The notes: generated from the letters alone by a model not told the origin. A DNA stretch of 64,000 nt from Paenibacillus tuaregi (GCF_900086655.1 NZ_LT575476.1:5294431-5358430); one strand, 5' to 3'; positions 31,535-40,191 are shown, counted from the stretch's first letter. A program made the numbers and translations.

Positions 31535-32458
31535 TTAAATCGTTTCAGTAACGGTTTGTGCCTGATCATCCAGCTTCTGAGCAAATTGACCGATGCTGCT
31601 GAAGTCTTCCATAGTTATACGAATTTGCTGCTGGCCTTCCATGATGGAATCCTGAATACGGACAATACCGTCTGAAATCTCGGATATTTCCTTCGTAATG
31701 CCGCTAATAGTCCCCTGAACTTTGCCGATTGATTCCGATACTTCATTAGACAGCTTGCGCACCTCAGCAGCTACTATGTTAAACCCTTCGCCATGCGGAC
31801 CCGCATGGGCTGCCTCAATGGCAGCATTCAAGGCGAGCAGTTGGGTCTGGGATGCAATATCGCGGATGGTCTGTACAATTCCCTGAATCGACTTGGTCTG
31901 CGCCTGCAGTTCCTTAAGAGTCCGTGTATTGTTTGCTGAAATCTCCCCAATCCGGTCCACATTTGTCAGCAGTTCCTGACTGCGGGTAATTCCCAGCTCT
32001 GCCCGCTGGGTTAAGGACCGGGAAGTTGTCTCCAGTTCTTTTACCACTTCAGTCAGACTGAAATGTCGTCCGGTAATATCAACCGCAATTTTGGAAACTC
32101 CGATAACCTCGGATTCCTGCTCATCATATACCGGCATGTAAGTGGCTTCAAGCCACACCCGCCCACCACGGGAATTTCTCCGTTCAACCTTATCCTGAAA
32201 GCTGTGTCCCGACAACAGGGCTTCCCAGAACTGCTCATACTCAGGTGAGCTGACAAAGGAATCAAAACATAAATCCCGATGATTCATGTTCAGTAAATCC
32301 TCTGGGGAATATCCCATCGTCCGGGCAAATACCTCGTTAACATAGGCTACCTTCCGGTCAATGCCAAAACGGATCATTGCCAGATTCCGCTCCATCGCTT
32401 TGACGACCAATTCGTCCGTTACTGGTTGCATGTTCATAATTGAGCTTTCGACCTCCAC
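31535..32458 (-). CDS. Soluble chemoreceptor: PAS domain plus short MCP signalling domain
   Basis: A 307-residue cytoplasmic chemotaxis transducer. A PAS/PAC domain spans about 22-130 ('IRFGIDRKVAYVNEVFARTMGYSPEDLLNMNHRDLCF', 'GVSKIAVDIT'), then a coiled-coil MCP hairpin whose tip 'IASQTQLLALNAAIEAAHAGPHGEGFNIVAAEVRKLS' is the conserved CheA/CheW contact. No membrane segments, so it senses an internal cue such as redox state or a cofactor. The signalling domain is short (about 165 residues), similar to the YfmS class. Stand-alone gene. Confidence 0.88.
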   Translation of the reverse strand: MEVESSIMNMQPVTDELVVKAMERNLAMIRFGIDRKVAYVNEVFARTMGYSPEDLLNMNHRDLCFDSFVSSPEYEQFWEALLSGHSFQDKVERRNSRGGRVWLEATYMPVYDEQESEVIGVSKIAVDITGRHFSLTEVVKELETTSRSLTQRAELGITRSQELLTNVDRIGEISANNTRTLKELQAQTKSIQGIVQTIRDIASQTQLLALNAAIEAAHAGPHGEGFNIVAAEVRKLSNEVSESIGKVQGTISGITKEISEISDGIVRIQDSIMEGQQQIRITMEDFSSIGQFAQKLDDQAQTVTETI

Positions 32459-32586
32459 TATTAAATCACACGGCGCATGAGTACAACCTCCAGCACTGAT
32501 CCTATCAGTCTAACAACTTCATCTATACAATAAATATACATTTTGTTACAAGCGTATATAGATACCTGCTATATACGAAGGTCGTT

Positions 32587-33312
32587 TCAGCCTACATGCG
32601 CCTCTCGATGCAATTCAATATATTTCATCAGCTCCGCGATGCCCTTGAATTGTGCTTCTAATCTACCGTTTAGTCTCTGGATGGCATACTGAAAGGACTG
32701 GTCTATTTTCGAAAAAGACTGGGTTTCCAAGTCGTGCAGAAGGTCTTTCAAATTTTCAATGTAATAAATTGATTTTCGCAGACTGCTAATCACTAGAATC
32801 TTCCGCAGCTCGGTTACCGTGAACGACCTGTATCCGTTTTGTTTGTCCCTTTCCGAGGTAATGAGCCCCTCCTTCTCCCAATGCCGAATGGCAGATGTGT
32901 TCACTCCAGCAATTTCAGCGACCCTCCCGATCGTCATCGAATTTGATAATTTTATATTGCGGTATTGGACGAAATCGGCATTTCTGACCATGCTCAATAT
33001 TTCCTCAACCCGCTCTTTCTCTTCCTGGATCAGATACAGCTGGTGGTTTACGAGCCAGAGTGCCCCGGAAACGTCCGCCTCCTTGATTCGCCTCATGACC
33101 TCATAAACCACAGGTATCTCGAATCCCATTAATAACGACCGAATGGTGATAAAAGCCTGAAGGTGAACCCGCGTATACAATCTATGATTTCCTTCCGATC
33201 TCGACACATCAGGAAGCAATCCCTGATCTTCATATCGTCTTAACGTGGTAGTGCTTACGTTCAGCCCGCTGGCAATTTGCGCAGGTGTGTATGTATCTGG
33301 CAATTTTCCCAC
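32587..33312 (-). CDS. MerR-type regulator with two DNA-binding domains
   Basis: A 241-residue protein with two MerR winged helices: residues about 8-75 ('YTPAQIASGLNVSTTTLRRYEDQGLLPDVSRSEGNHRLYTRVHL') and about 125-195 ('TIGRVAEIAGVNTSAIRHWEKEGLITSERDKQNGYRSFTVTEL'), with helical linkers. Most MerR proteins have one such domain, so this one could bind an asymmetric or tandem site as a monomer or bridge two sites. Divergently transcribed from the alpha/beta hydrolase at 33459, with a perfect palindrome at 33372 between them. Confidence 0.85.
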   Translation of the reverse strand: MGKLPDTYTPAQIASGLNVSTTTLRRYEDQGLLPDVSRSEGNHRLYTRVHLQAFITIRSLLMGFEIPVVYEVMRRIKEADVSGALWLVNHQLYLIQEEKERVEEILSMVRNADFVQYRNIKLSNSMTIGRVAEIAGVNTSAIRHWEKEGLITSERDKQNGYRSFTVTELRKILVISSLRKSIYYIENLKDLLHDLETQSFSKIDQSFQYAIQRLNGRLEAQFKGIAELMKYIELHREAHVG

Positions 33313-33371
33313 ATCCCATGATTAAAGTGAAACCTTAAAGTGCTGCGTTAATATAGAAACCTCAAATCTAT

Positions 33372-33386
33372 AGTATCACTGATACT
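33372..33386. promoter_or_regulatory. Palindrome between double-MerR gene and hydrolase
   Basis: AGTATCA-C-TGATACT is a perfect inverted repeat with a single central base, about 60 bases from the merR-like start and 72 from the hydrolase start. Candidate operator. Confidence 0.55.
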
Positions 33387-33458
33387 CCCCCTGCGAAAAA
33401 CCGGAATATTGCATGAATGTTGTACGCTTGAAATATAACGATCTGGGAGTGATAAATA

Positions 33459-34343
33459 GTGAAAATAGTGACTGTGACGAAGAATGTAATCTTGAACGAC
33501 GGGTCCAAGCTGGAAGTTGGCTTAACCGGAGTTCCTGGTGACAGGGTCATCATGCTGCCCATAGTCAAAAAGTCTGTTTTCGGCCAAAAAGCGGAGAATT
33601 TGAAATTGTGGGGGGTAGATCCTGAGCTGGGAAAACACTTTGTCGAAGGCCTATCCGATACATTTCAGGTTTTGTTTTTTGATTATGAGGGCTATCTGTT
33701 CGAACACCCTAAGCCGGATCAGCTTACCGCCGAGAACGTTGCGTCGGATTTCTTATACATCGCAGATGCGATGAACGTTAATACATTCAGCTATTATGGC
33801 TACTCCTGGTTGGCGCTAGCAGGCCTGCAGCTCGCTATCCGCACGGACCGGCTGGACAGTCTAATTATGGGAGGATTCCCTCCCTACCGTGGACCGTATC
33901 AGGAAATGTTGACCGTAACCACCAAATCTCATGAGCAAGCATTAAATCAGATCTATAATGGGTCCCAGTCAGAAGAAGCTTGTATTAATCCCGAAGAAGT
34001 GGATTGGTATAACGTGCAGGTACAAATGGACCCCAATCAGACCAAGCAGTTCCTGACCTTGTATCAGAGCTTAATGGACTTCGATGACACCCTCGTCCAG
34101 GACAAGCTGGTCTTCCCTAAGCTTGCGTTCGCTGGGGAGAAGGATACAATTATGTATGGAGAGAACTTCGGGAATGTCACCGTAGACATCGCAGGGTTAT
34201 TGAACAAGCACAAGGAAGCATTAGAGCACTTTGGCTGGGATATTAGAATTCTAAAGGGAGAAATGGACCACACAAAGGCCATGCAGCCCGAAGCAGTTCT
34301 CCCCTTGATCAAACCTTGGCTGGTGGGAAAATTATTGGGCTAG
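33459..34343 (+). CDS. Alpha/beta hydrolase fold protein with altered elbow
   Basis: A 294-residue protein starting with GTG after GGGAG. The strand 'FQVLFFDYEGYLFEHP' and the helix after 'FSYYGYSWLALAGLQLAIR' mark an alpha/beta hydrolase fold. The nucleophile elbow reads G-Y-S-W-L-A-L-A-G rather than G-x-S-x-G, so the small residue two after Ser is Leu. A His in 'GEMDHTKAM' can serve as the catalytic base. It may be a hydrolase with changed geometry or a binding protein. Likely regulated by the divergent double-MerR protein. Confidence 0.78.
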   Translation: MKIVTVTKNVILNDGSKLEVGLTGVPGDRVIMLPIVKKSVFGQKAENLKLWGVDPELGKHFVEGLSDTFQVLFFDYEGYLFEHPKPDQLTAENVASDFLYIADAMNVNTFSYYGYSWLALAGLQLAIRTDRLDSLIMGGFPPYRGPYQEMLTVTTKSHEQALNQIYNGSQSEEACINPEEVDWYNVQVQMDPNQTKQFLTLYQSLMDFDDTLVQDKLVFPKLAFAGEKDTIMYGENFGNVTVDIAGLLNKHKEALEHFGWDIRILKGEMDHTKAMQPEAVLPLIKPWLVGKLLG

Positions 34344-34349
34344 CCCTGG

Positions 34350-34847
34350 TTACGGGCGCACTGTATTTGTGTCTACCTCATTGGAATTCCGCCGCATAGG
34401 CCGATGACGAAGGTAGTAGATTAGGATGGCTAGGCTCGCGGACAAGAAGACGATCTGCATCAGGGTGCGGGGAAATAGAGCACTTTCTGGTTTCACCGCG
34501 AGGCCGGAGAGGGCGTAGTGAACATTTGCAGGGAACATGATGATCAGCAGAAGTGATAGTCCTCCGGCTGCCCAAGGCACTGTCGGCCGCCACAGCACAC
34601 CTAAAGCCCCCGCCAGCTCCAGCACTCCGGTAAGCGTCACAAGGAATCCGGGATAGGGCAGGTAAGGCGGCACCATGCTGATGAGCTCTTCGCGCATCCA
34701 CACAAAATGAACCGTGCCCGTCAACATGAACATGGCAGCTACACCGCCCCGAAGCGCCACAGGCCAAGGCCTCAGACGTTTTACCCCCGCAGCACCCGCA
34801 ATGAGAAGGGCTGCTGTAATCCCGATAAGAACAATTAGCGGTTCCAT
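34350..34847 (-). CDS. DoxX-family membrane protein
   Basis: A 165-residue protein with four to five membrane helices. 'ALRGGVAAMFMLTGTVHFVWMREELISMVPPYLPYPGFLVTLTGVLELAGALGVL' is typical of the DoxX/DoxD-like group. Role in general unclear; some members take part in thiol/redox balance at the membrane. ATG after GGAGGTAAC. It ends a three-gene unit with a DUF2269-like protein and a TetR regulator (gap of 51 bases). Confidence 0.8.
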   Translation of the reverse strand: MEPLIVLIGITAALLIAGAAGVKRLRPWPVALRGGVAAMFMLTGTVHFVWMREELISMVPPYLPYPGFLVTLTGVLELAGALGVLWRPTVPWAAGGLSLLLIIMFPANVHYALSGLAVKPESALFPRTLMQIVFLSASLAILIYYLRHRPMRRNSNEVDTNTVRP

Positions 34848-34898
34848 TCGTCTTGTTACCTCCTCCGTTATGAATTGATTTTAGAGAGCATGCACCAT

Positions 34899-35360
34899 TT
34901 AGAAACCCTTCATCACCATCAAATAAAGGATCACGATGGGCAGTAAAGTAGCGGCGGTGCCGTAAATAGCCCAGCTGCGGGAAGCACGGCGGTATACTGG
35001 AGAGATCATGCCCTTCTCTACACAATCAGCACTAATTCGGATCATTTTACGCTGCAGCGGGATGAGAATGACCAGCCAGATGAATCCGGTCACCGCGAGT
35101 AAAATCAAGGACACGGTAAGCCAGTTGATTCCGATGAGAGAGACACCTGATTCACCCGCCATTACACTGCCCGAGGCAATGATCAGCACGAGACCCGGAA
35201 TGGTAAAAGCATAATCAGCCATCATGACATTCTTGGCCGCATAGTGGATAACCAGCGGTTCCCCCGTCAGATCAGCGCGGGTCTTCCAGAATGCCGCTGT
35301 AATGATATTTCCAGCCATCAATAACACCCCAATCAGGTGCAGGATTAGCCACACATTCAT
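34899..35360 (-). CDS. DUF2269-like membrane protein
   Basis: A 153-residue protein with four membrane helices. It opens 'MNVWLILHLIGVLLMAGNIITAAFWKTRAD', where the His and the N-x-x-T-A-x-x-W-K stretch are typical of DUF2269 proteins, and has a central 'DYAFTIPGLVLIIASG'. Possibly haem-binding by analogy with related HxxG helices, unproven. Start overlaps the TetR gene by 4 bases (ATGA), so the two are translationally coupled. Confidence 0.75.
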   Translation of the reverse strand: MNVWLILHLIGVLLMAGNIITAAFWKTRADLTGEPLVIHYAAKNVMMADYAFTIPGLVLIIASGSVMAGESGVSLIGINWLTVSLILLAVTGFIWLVILIPLQRKMIRISADCVEKGMISPVYRRASRSWAIYGTAATLLPIVILYLMVMKGF

Positions 35361-35983
35361 ATTCCTTCACCTCTCCCTGCACTGCCTTGATTTAAAATGC
35401 CGCTTATAAACTCCGATAAATCCTGAGCTTTAAAAATGGCCCGGGCCTGCGGAATGCTTGAGCGGATTCTTAATCCAAGGGTCATCAGCGTGAACATATC
35501 CGCCGTTCTCTCCGCTTGGACTGTTTCAGGGATTACTCCATGCTTCTGCCCCGATTCAATCCACATCCTGGATAAATATACAGACCGGTCATAATACTGC
35601 TTGAGTGCTTCCGCAACCATAGGATCTTCTTCTTTGCCAAGCAGGTACAGCAGAACTTGATTCGTTGCGTCATCCGGATTCTCGTAAGCCATGATGCTCT
35701 CTTTAATCTTCTGCATCGGAGCGTCAAAAGTCCGGCGTCCTTGATCAATCTCATTCATAAAGCTATCGTTGGTTTCTTCAAGGCGCTCCTGCAGCACCCA
35801 AACGAAAATCTCATTTTTACTCTTAACATAGTGAAAAATTGCCCCCTTGGACAGCCCGGACCTATCCACAATGTCCTGCATCCGGATAGAATGGCAGCCC
35901 ATTTCCTTTATTAATTCCTTGGTTGTATCCATCAGCCGTCTAATCGTCTGCTGCCTGCGCTCCTCTTGTTTCAACCTCGTCAC
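35357..35983 (-). CDS. TetR-family repressor
   Basis: A 208-residue regulator. The N-terminal helix-turn-helix is 'IKEMGCHSIRMQDIVDRSGLSKGAIFHYVKSKNEIF' (about 24-60). The C-terminal ligand region is typical of the AcrR/YfiR-like group. It leads a co-transcribed set with the DUF2269-like and DoxX genes and probably represses it through the site at 36025. Confidence 0.87.
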   Translation of the reverse strand: MTRLKQEERRQQTIRRLMDTTKELIKEMGCHSIRMQDIVDRSGLSKGAIFHYVKSKNEIFVWVLQERLEETNDSFMNEIDQGRRTFDAPMQKIKESIMAYENPDDATNQVLLYLLGKEEDPMVAEALKQYYDRSVYLSRMWIESGQKHGVIPETVQAERTADMFTLMTLGLRIRSSIPQARAIFKAQDLSEFISGILNQGSAGRGEGI

Positions 35984-36024
35984 CCCTCGCTCGTTGGATT
36001 AAATTCTATAGCTTCATTATAAAT

Positions 36025-36037
36025 ACCGACCATCGGT
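36025..36037. promoter_or_regulatory. Candidate TetR operator
   Basis: ACCGA-CCA-TCGGT, a perfect 5-bp inverted repeat in the tetR promoter region, resembling ACCGAC/GGTCGGT sites of YfiR-like TetR proteins. Confidence 0.5.
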
Positions 36038-36061
36038 TTGTAAATAGTGACCCGCCTTATA

Positions 36062-36090
36062 TTTAAACCCGGCACATGTGCCGGGTTTCT
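36062..36090. terminator. Terminator after the SRPBCC pair
   Basis: AAACCCGGCACA and TGTGCCGGGTTT form a perfect hairpin, with T/A-rich flanks on both sides. Confidence 0.75.
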
Positions 36091-36114
36091 ACGTTTCATT
36101 TATGTGCTATGGAG

Positions 36115-36561
36115 TTATCCTTCATTCATCAGCACGGCGTTCAGCCGGTCAAGGTTCTGCTCATTGGCTTCGGCGCACATCTTCTTCGATTGCTCGAAAT
36201 CGGCAGCGTCCATAAATAGCTGGCGGAACGTCATTCTTGTCCGGCCGTTGTCCAGCTCCTCGAAGATGGCCGTCAGCTGAAATTCATGACCGGGCAAATG
36301 CCGGATCACAATACGCTCGGGCGGCACGATCTCCTCAAACCTATTATGGTTCGCATAGTCTGTCCCATCAGGTCCGTGCATCGTAAGCCGCCACGTGCCG
36401 CCCGGCCTCAAGTCGAACTCGTGAAATGTATTGCTGAAGCCGTTCGGCCCCCACCAACGAGCCAGCTGGTCAGGGTCCGTCCAGGCTTCAAAGACCCGCT
36501 CACGTGGATAATCGAACTCGCGCGAAGAGATAAGCTCATTGTTACCTATGATAGCCGCCAT
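36115..36561 (-). CDS. SRPBCC/AHSA1-type protein
   Basis: A 148-residue START-like (Aha1 C-terminal domain) protein. Motifs: 'ISSREFDYPRERVFEAWTDPDQLARWWGPNGFSNTFHEFDLRPGGTWRLTMHGPDG' and 'IVIRHLPGHEFQLTAIFEELDNGRTRMTFRQLF'. These form a deep hydrophobic cavity for a small ligand. It is the third gene of a MerR-SRPBCC-SRPBCC operon (15-base gap). Ligand unknown. Confidence 0.87.
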   Translation of the reverse strand: MAAIIGNNELISSREFDYPRERVFEAWTDPDQLARWWGPNGFSNTFHEFDLRPGGTWRLTMHGPDGTDYANHNRFEEIVPPERIVIRHLPGHEFQLTAIFEELDNGRTRMTFRQLFMDAADFEQSKKMCAEANEQNLDRLNAVLMNEG

Positions 36562-36575
36562 TTAAAGATACCCCC

Positions 36576-37007
36576 TTAGAGTGTTTTGCCTAATGCATCA
36601 AGCATCTCGTTCGTGCCATGCTCGCGTATTTCCGGTGTATCGTGCCCGTCGAAGAACGCCCCCTGCTCGGTGAAAACCAGCTTCGTGCCGCTCTGCACCG
36701 GGATTAGCTCAATGGTTGTAAGGGAAGCGGAGATTCGCGTCTCATCCGAATCCAAGGTGTAGCTATAGACGATGCGCTGCTCCGGCACAATCTCCTGGTA
36801 GCAAGCGTCAAAGGTAAAGACCGGTCCCTCAGGTGGACCCCCGCGGCTGTATTCACGTCCTCCAACCCGGAAGTCAAGAATATCGGGCTTGGAGAACCAC
36901 TTGGCTTTGGCAGCCGGATCGGCCCAAGCTTGGTATACTGCTGCAAGCGATGCCGCGTAGGTGCGCTCCACTACAAATGTGGCGTGTTTAACAAATCGTT
37001 CAGTCAC
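36576..37007 (-). CDS. SRPBCC/AHSA1-type protein, paralogue
   Basis: A 143-residue relative of the next gene with the same cavity fold: 'VERTYAASLAAVYQAWADPAAKAKWFSKPDILDFRVGGREYSRGGPPEG' and 'FTEQGAFFDG'. The two differ enough to be old duplicates. It overlaps the MerR stop by 4 bases (ATGA), so regulator and SRPBCC protein are made together. Possibly the two bind the compound sensed by the MerR protein. Confidence 0.86.
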   Translation of the reverse strand: MTERFVKHATFVVERTYAASLAAVYQAWADPAAKAKWFSKPDILDFRVGGREYSRGGPPEGPVFTFDACYQEIVPEQRIVYSYTLDSDETRISASLTTIELIPVQSGTKLVFTEQGAFFDGHDTPEIREHGTNEMLDALGKTL

Positions 37008-37510
37008 GTTTCGTCCTCCTTAAATTCCAACTCTTCCTGTGCCTTGATCAGAAATTCTCCCAGCGCGCCCAGATGGCGTTCCCAGCTCATCTGGCGCTCA
37101 ATAACCAGCTTGTCATGACTCTTCCTCATCGCTTGTAGGAGCTCAGTGAAGTCTTGAGCGGTGAGTTGATCTTGTCCCTGCATCGACTTGGATACATACT
37201 GAAGTTGTTCCAGGAGCTTTTGCTGCTGATGGATTTGTTCCTTGATCCGGGCGATCTGCAGGTTGACGATCTCAAGCGGGCTGATCTGGTCGCCATTCAG
37301 AACAGACTTAATCTCATCAAGGGATAAGCCCAGCTCCTTCAACGATAATATCTGCTGCAGGCGCGACAAATCGGATTCATTGTACAGCCTGTGACCGCCT
37401 TCCGTCTGCCCGGACGGGGAGAACAGACCGATCTGATCGTAGAATCGCAAAGTTCGCACGGTGAGCCCTGTCAATTTGGCAAGGTCGCCCACCTTCCAGT
37501 GTTGTTTCAT
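37004..37510 (-). CDS. MerR-family regulator
   Basis: A 168-residue MerR protein: winged helix 'WKVGDLAKLTGLTVRTLRFYDQIGLFSPSGQTEGGHRLYNESDL' at 5-50, then a long coiled coil with 'KEQIHQQQKLLEQLQYV' and a short C-terminal domain. It heads the SRPBCC operon and likely activates its own promoter through the palindrome at 37524. Confidence 0.9.
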   Translation of the reverse strand: MKQHWKVGDLAKLTGLTVRTLRFYDQIGLFSPSGQTEGGHRLYNESDLSRLQQILSLKELGLSLDEIKSVLNGDQISPLEIVNLQIARIKEQIHQQQKLLEQLQYVSKSMQGQDQLTAQDFTELLQAMRKSHDKLVIERQMSWERHLGALGEFLIKAQEELEFKEDET

Positions 37511-37523
37511 AAGGAACTCCTTC

Positions 37524-37535
37524 GTTAGCGCTAAC
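37524..37535. promoter_or_regulatory. Candidate MerR operator
   Basis: GTTAGCGCTAAC, a perfect 12-base palindrome 14 bases upstream of the merR-like ATG, like sites of TipA/MerR regulators. Its position between ribosome site and likely -10 also fits autorepression. Confidence 0.6.
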
Positions 37536-37669
37536 TATTTACCGGTAGCATAAGTATAAAAGATGACGTTACGTAAGGTACAAGTAGATTTTTTAATTAG
37601 CCAGATGTTTTATGAAGTGCGCCGTTTGGAGAACCGGCTCATTGCTATTCCGTTCGCCAGACTCTTAAA

Positions 37670-37717
37670 TAAAAAAAGGCTCGAAAAGTCCTTAATTCAG
37701 ACTTATCAAGCCCTCAG
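37670..37717 (-). terminator. Terminator of the PhnA-like gene
   Basis: On the minus strand GGGCTTG...AAGTC pairs with GGACTT...CGAGCC and TTTTTTT follows. Confidence 0.8.
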
Positions 37718-37719
37718 CT

Positions 37720-38064
37720 TTATGCCTTCTTAACATATTCCGATTTCAATTGCATGGCTCCAAAGCCATCAATTTTACAATCAATGTTATGATCTCCCTC
37801 AACCAATCTTATATTTTTTACTTTTGTTCCGATTTTCAAGACGGAGGAACTTCCTTTAACTTTGAGATCTTTTACCACGGTTACAGAATCACCGTCGTTT
37901 AGAGCATTTCCATTTGCATCTTTAACAATCTGTTTCTCCTCCCTATATTCAGCTTCTTCTAAGTCCGGTCTCCACTCATGGGCACATTCGGGGCAGATCA
38001 ATTGATTTCCATCTTCATAGGTATAAACGGAATTACACTTTGGACAATTTGGCAAACTGGACAT
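37720..38064 (-). CDS. Zinc-ribbon PhnA/YjdM-type protein
   Basis: A 114-residue protein. The N-terminal zinc ribbon C-P-K-C and C-P-E-C ('LPNCPKCNSVYTYEDGNQLICPECAHEW') is followed by an SH3-like barrel with 'VKDANGNALNDGDSVTVVKDLKVKGSSSVLKIGTKVKNIRLV', the PhnA/YjdM signature. Despite its historic name the family is not shown to act in phosphonate use. Monocistronic with its own terminator. Confidence 0.92.
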   Translation of the reverse strand: MSSLPNCPKCNSVYTYEDGNQLICPECAHEWRPDLEEAEYREEKQIVKDANGNALNDGDSVTVVKDLKVKGSSSVLKIGTKVKNIRLVEGDHNIDCKIDGFGAMQLKSEYVKKA

Positions 38065-38186
38065 GTATAGATGCTCTCCCTTGGGTCTTTTATGTATTTG
38101 CTAGCTTTCATAATAACATAACGAAGCCATAATAACGTAAATTCCTAAATAACGCATATGCCAAGCAATCTGGGCGCTTCCTATAC

Positions 38187-38236
38187 ATAAAAAAACAACC
38201 GCCCTCGGCTCAAAGGCCGAAAACGGTTGTTGCTTG
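38187..38236 (-). terminator. Terminator of the YtrA-type ABC operon
   Basis: On the minus strand AACAACCG and CGGTTGTT pair around an inner GGCC-containing stem; TTTTTTAT follows. Confidence 0.85.
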
Positions 38237-38311
38237 GAAATATGGGGGACAGCACTCCCCCCATTAGCTGACTTGTTTGAGTTCCCAGATAACTTGTGCC
38301 GTCAGCTGGGC

Positions 38312-38677
38312 TCAATATATCTTTTTTAACAGCTCAATAACTTCATCTAAGGTAAGCCCAAACGATTTGTAGTATGAAGTGTCGCCAGCCATTTGCTTTA
38401 GGATCATTTCGTTGCGCAGCCGCAGCTTCTCCTCTGATGAGAATTCGGCTACAAAACACCCTTTACCCGTTATTGTATGGATCAAACCACTGCGTTCGAG
38501 TTCCTCCCAGGCCTTCTTCACGGTGATGATGCTCACACGCAGCTCCAAGGCTGCTTGCCGGATTGGCGGCAGGCAATAACCGCTTTCCAACTCACCTTTC
38601 AGAATCTGAGCACTAATTTGCTCGAAGAGCTGCTGATAGATCGGTTTTTCAGATGTGCTCGAAATCGCTATGTTCAT
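38312..38677 (-). CDS. GntR-family regulator, YtrA type
   Basis: A 121-residue short GntR protein: winged helix 'PIYQQLFEQISAQILKGELESGYCLPPIRQAALELRVSIITVKKAWEELERSGLIHTITGKGCFVAEF', then only about 45 residues of helix for dimerisation, the YtrA layout. Last gene of an ABC transporter operon; its start touches the permease stop. It likely represses the operon through the palindrome at 40192, with cell-envelope stress or an antibiotic as signal (inferred from YtrA relatives). Confidence 0.9.
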   Translation of the reverse strand: MNIAISSTSEKPIYQQLFEQISAQILKGELESGYCLPPIRQAALELRVSIITVKKAWEELERSGLIHTITGKGCFVAEFSSEEKLRLRNEMILKQMAGDTSYYKSFGLTLDEVIELLKKIY

Positions 38678-39327
38678 TATATCTCCACTTTTAGAAATCG
38701 TTTAACTGCAATCTGGTTAGCAACCATCGTAAATATTGTAAATATAACGATTCCTGCAATCAAGATAGATGCTTGAAGTCCCATGTTCTCAGCGCCCGCG
38801 CCATTAAACAAGTCGTATACGTAAGAATTCTGGATTCCCAGCCACTGCGCAATACCGGCAAAAAGCATAGCAGCCGTAACAGATGCCAGCATCGCCCCAC
38901 CAAATTTATACGCTGTCTTGTAATACATCGGTATAAAGATCAGATTAAAGATACCCAGCATAACAAAGCAAAGTCCCCAGAAGCCCAAATGGGGCGCGAA
39001 AAAGATGTATTTAAAACCCGGATACAAGCGCAGGCTTATCATGCCAAAAATCATGGCAACCACCATGTGCAATAATTCCAGAATAACAACAACGGTCACC
39101 CGTGCTTTTACAATATCCCTTTTGGTTACAGGCATCATGGCCGTAAAGAGCAAATCGTTCTGCGCTTTGAAGCCTCCAAACATATTCGGTACGGTTATCC
39201 AACAAAAATACAGAATGACAATAAAATATAACCACCCAGGCACAAGCATTAACGCACCCAGCAGAGGCATGAAAAAAAACAGAGGACTTACCCCTAATTT
39301 TAAATCCTTCATCACTAAATTATGCAT
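38677..39327 (-). CDS. ABC-2 type permease
   Basis: A 216-residue membrane protein with six hydrophobic helices, similar to ABC-2 permeases of YtrC/BcrB-like exporters ('FNLIFIPMYYKTAYKFGGAMLASVTAAMLF'). It pairs with the ATPase upstream; one-base overlaps with both neighbours show tight coupling. Substrate unknown. Confidence 0.82.
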   Translation of the reverse strand: MHNLVMKDLKLGVSPLFFFMPLLGALMLVPGWLYFIVILYFCWITVPNMFGGFKAQNDLLFTAMMPVTKRDIVKARVTVVVILELLHMVVAMIFGMISLRLYPGFKYIFFAPHLGFWGLCFVMLGIFNLIFIPMYYKTAYKFGGAMLASVTAAMLFAGIAQWLGIQNSYVYDLFNGAGAENMGLQASILIAGIVIFTIFTMVANQIAVKRFLKVEI

Positions 39328-40175
39328 TAGATACTCTCCTTTTTCGCAAAATAAATCATGATTTCCTCAAGGCTCGGTGTGGCTGCTTTAATATCTGAAG
39401 ACGGATCATAGTCTTGAGCGTGGATCAACCCTGTAAAGCCAAATGAGTTCTTTTTGTAGGAAATCAACTGTTCCTTGACCTGATTCAGCTGACTTTCTGC
39501 ACCATTCAGTAACCGGTAAGACTCAACAAATTCCTCTTTCTCACAGCTGTTGATAATTTGTCCGTTATCGATAAAGGTAATATAGTCTGCGCACTTCTCC
39601 AAGTCAGACGTAATATGCGTAGAGAACAGGATGCTGATCTCGCCATCGACTACAAGGTTCTGGAAAATATCCAGTAATTCATCCCTTGCAATCGGGTCCA
39701 GCCCGCTTGTCGGTTCATCCAGGATAATTAGCTTTGAACCATGAGACAAGGCAAGAGCCAGGTTATACTTCACTTTCATTCCCGTTGACAGCTCCGTAAT
39801 TTTCTTATTCTCATCCAATTTGAATCTTCTCAAATAGCTGTAATAGGTTTCATCATCCCAGTTGGTATAGAACCCCTTAACCACACTGGTCAGCTTCTTT
39901 ATCTTGCTTCGGCTGTAGAAATCAAAGCCACCAAGTGCGTATCCGATTTCCTGCTTCAATCCGGTTTCGTGCTCGGCAATGTTTCTGCCCAAAATATGCA
40001 CCTCACCACTATCCGGTTGAATCATATTCAGCATCGACTTGATTGTGGTTGTTTTCCCTGCGCCATTGGCACCGATAAATCCCATAATATAACCCTGTCC
40101 CAATTGAAACGATACATCCTTCAACTGAAAAGTAGGGTAGCTCTTATTTAAATTCTTAATGTCTAGTGCCAGCAT
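39327..40175 (-). CDS. ABC transporter ATP-binding protein
   Basis: A 282-residue ATPase: Walker A 'GFIGANGAGKTTTIKSML', signature 'ELSTGMKVKYNLALALS' (L-S-T-G-M replaces LSGGQ, common in ABC-2 exporters), Walker B 'KLIILDEPTSGLDP', H-loop 'STHITSDLE'. ATG 40175 follows AGGAGG; 16 upstream codons overlap the operator and are not real. First gene of the operon ATPase-permease-GntR. Confidence 0.9.
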   Translation of the reverse strand: MLALDIKNLNKSYPTFQLKDVSFQLGQGYIMGFIGANGAGKTTTIKSMLNMIQPDSGEVHILGRNIAEHETGLKQEIGYALGGFDFYSRSKIKKLTSVVKGFYTNWDDETYYSYLRRFKLDENKKITELSTGMKVKYNLALALSHGSKLIILDEPTSGLDPIARDELLDIFQNLVVDGEISILFSTHITSDLEKCADYITFIDNGQIINSCEKEEFVESYRLLNGAESQLNQVKEQLISYKKNSFGFTGLIHAQDYDPSSDIKAATPSLEEIMIYFAKKESI

Positions 40176-40191
40176 AAAGGGCCTCCTCATA

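Noticed and set aside
34378..35025. 215-codon minus-strand frame overlapping the DoxX and DUF2269 genes
   Set aside because: It overlaps two well-supported genes in another frame, is rich in Cys, His, Gly and Arg without pattern and lacks a ribosome site; it is a shadow.
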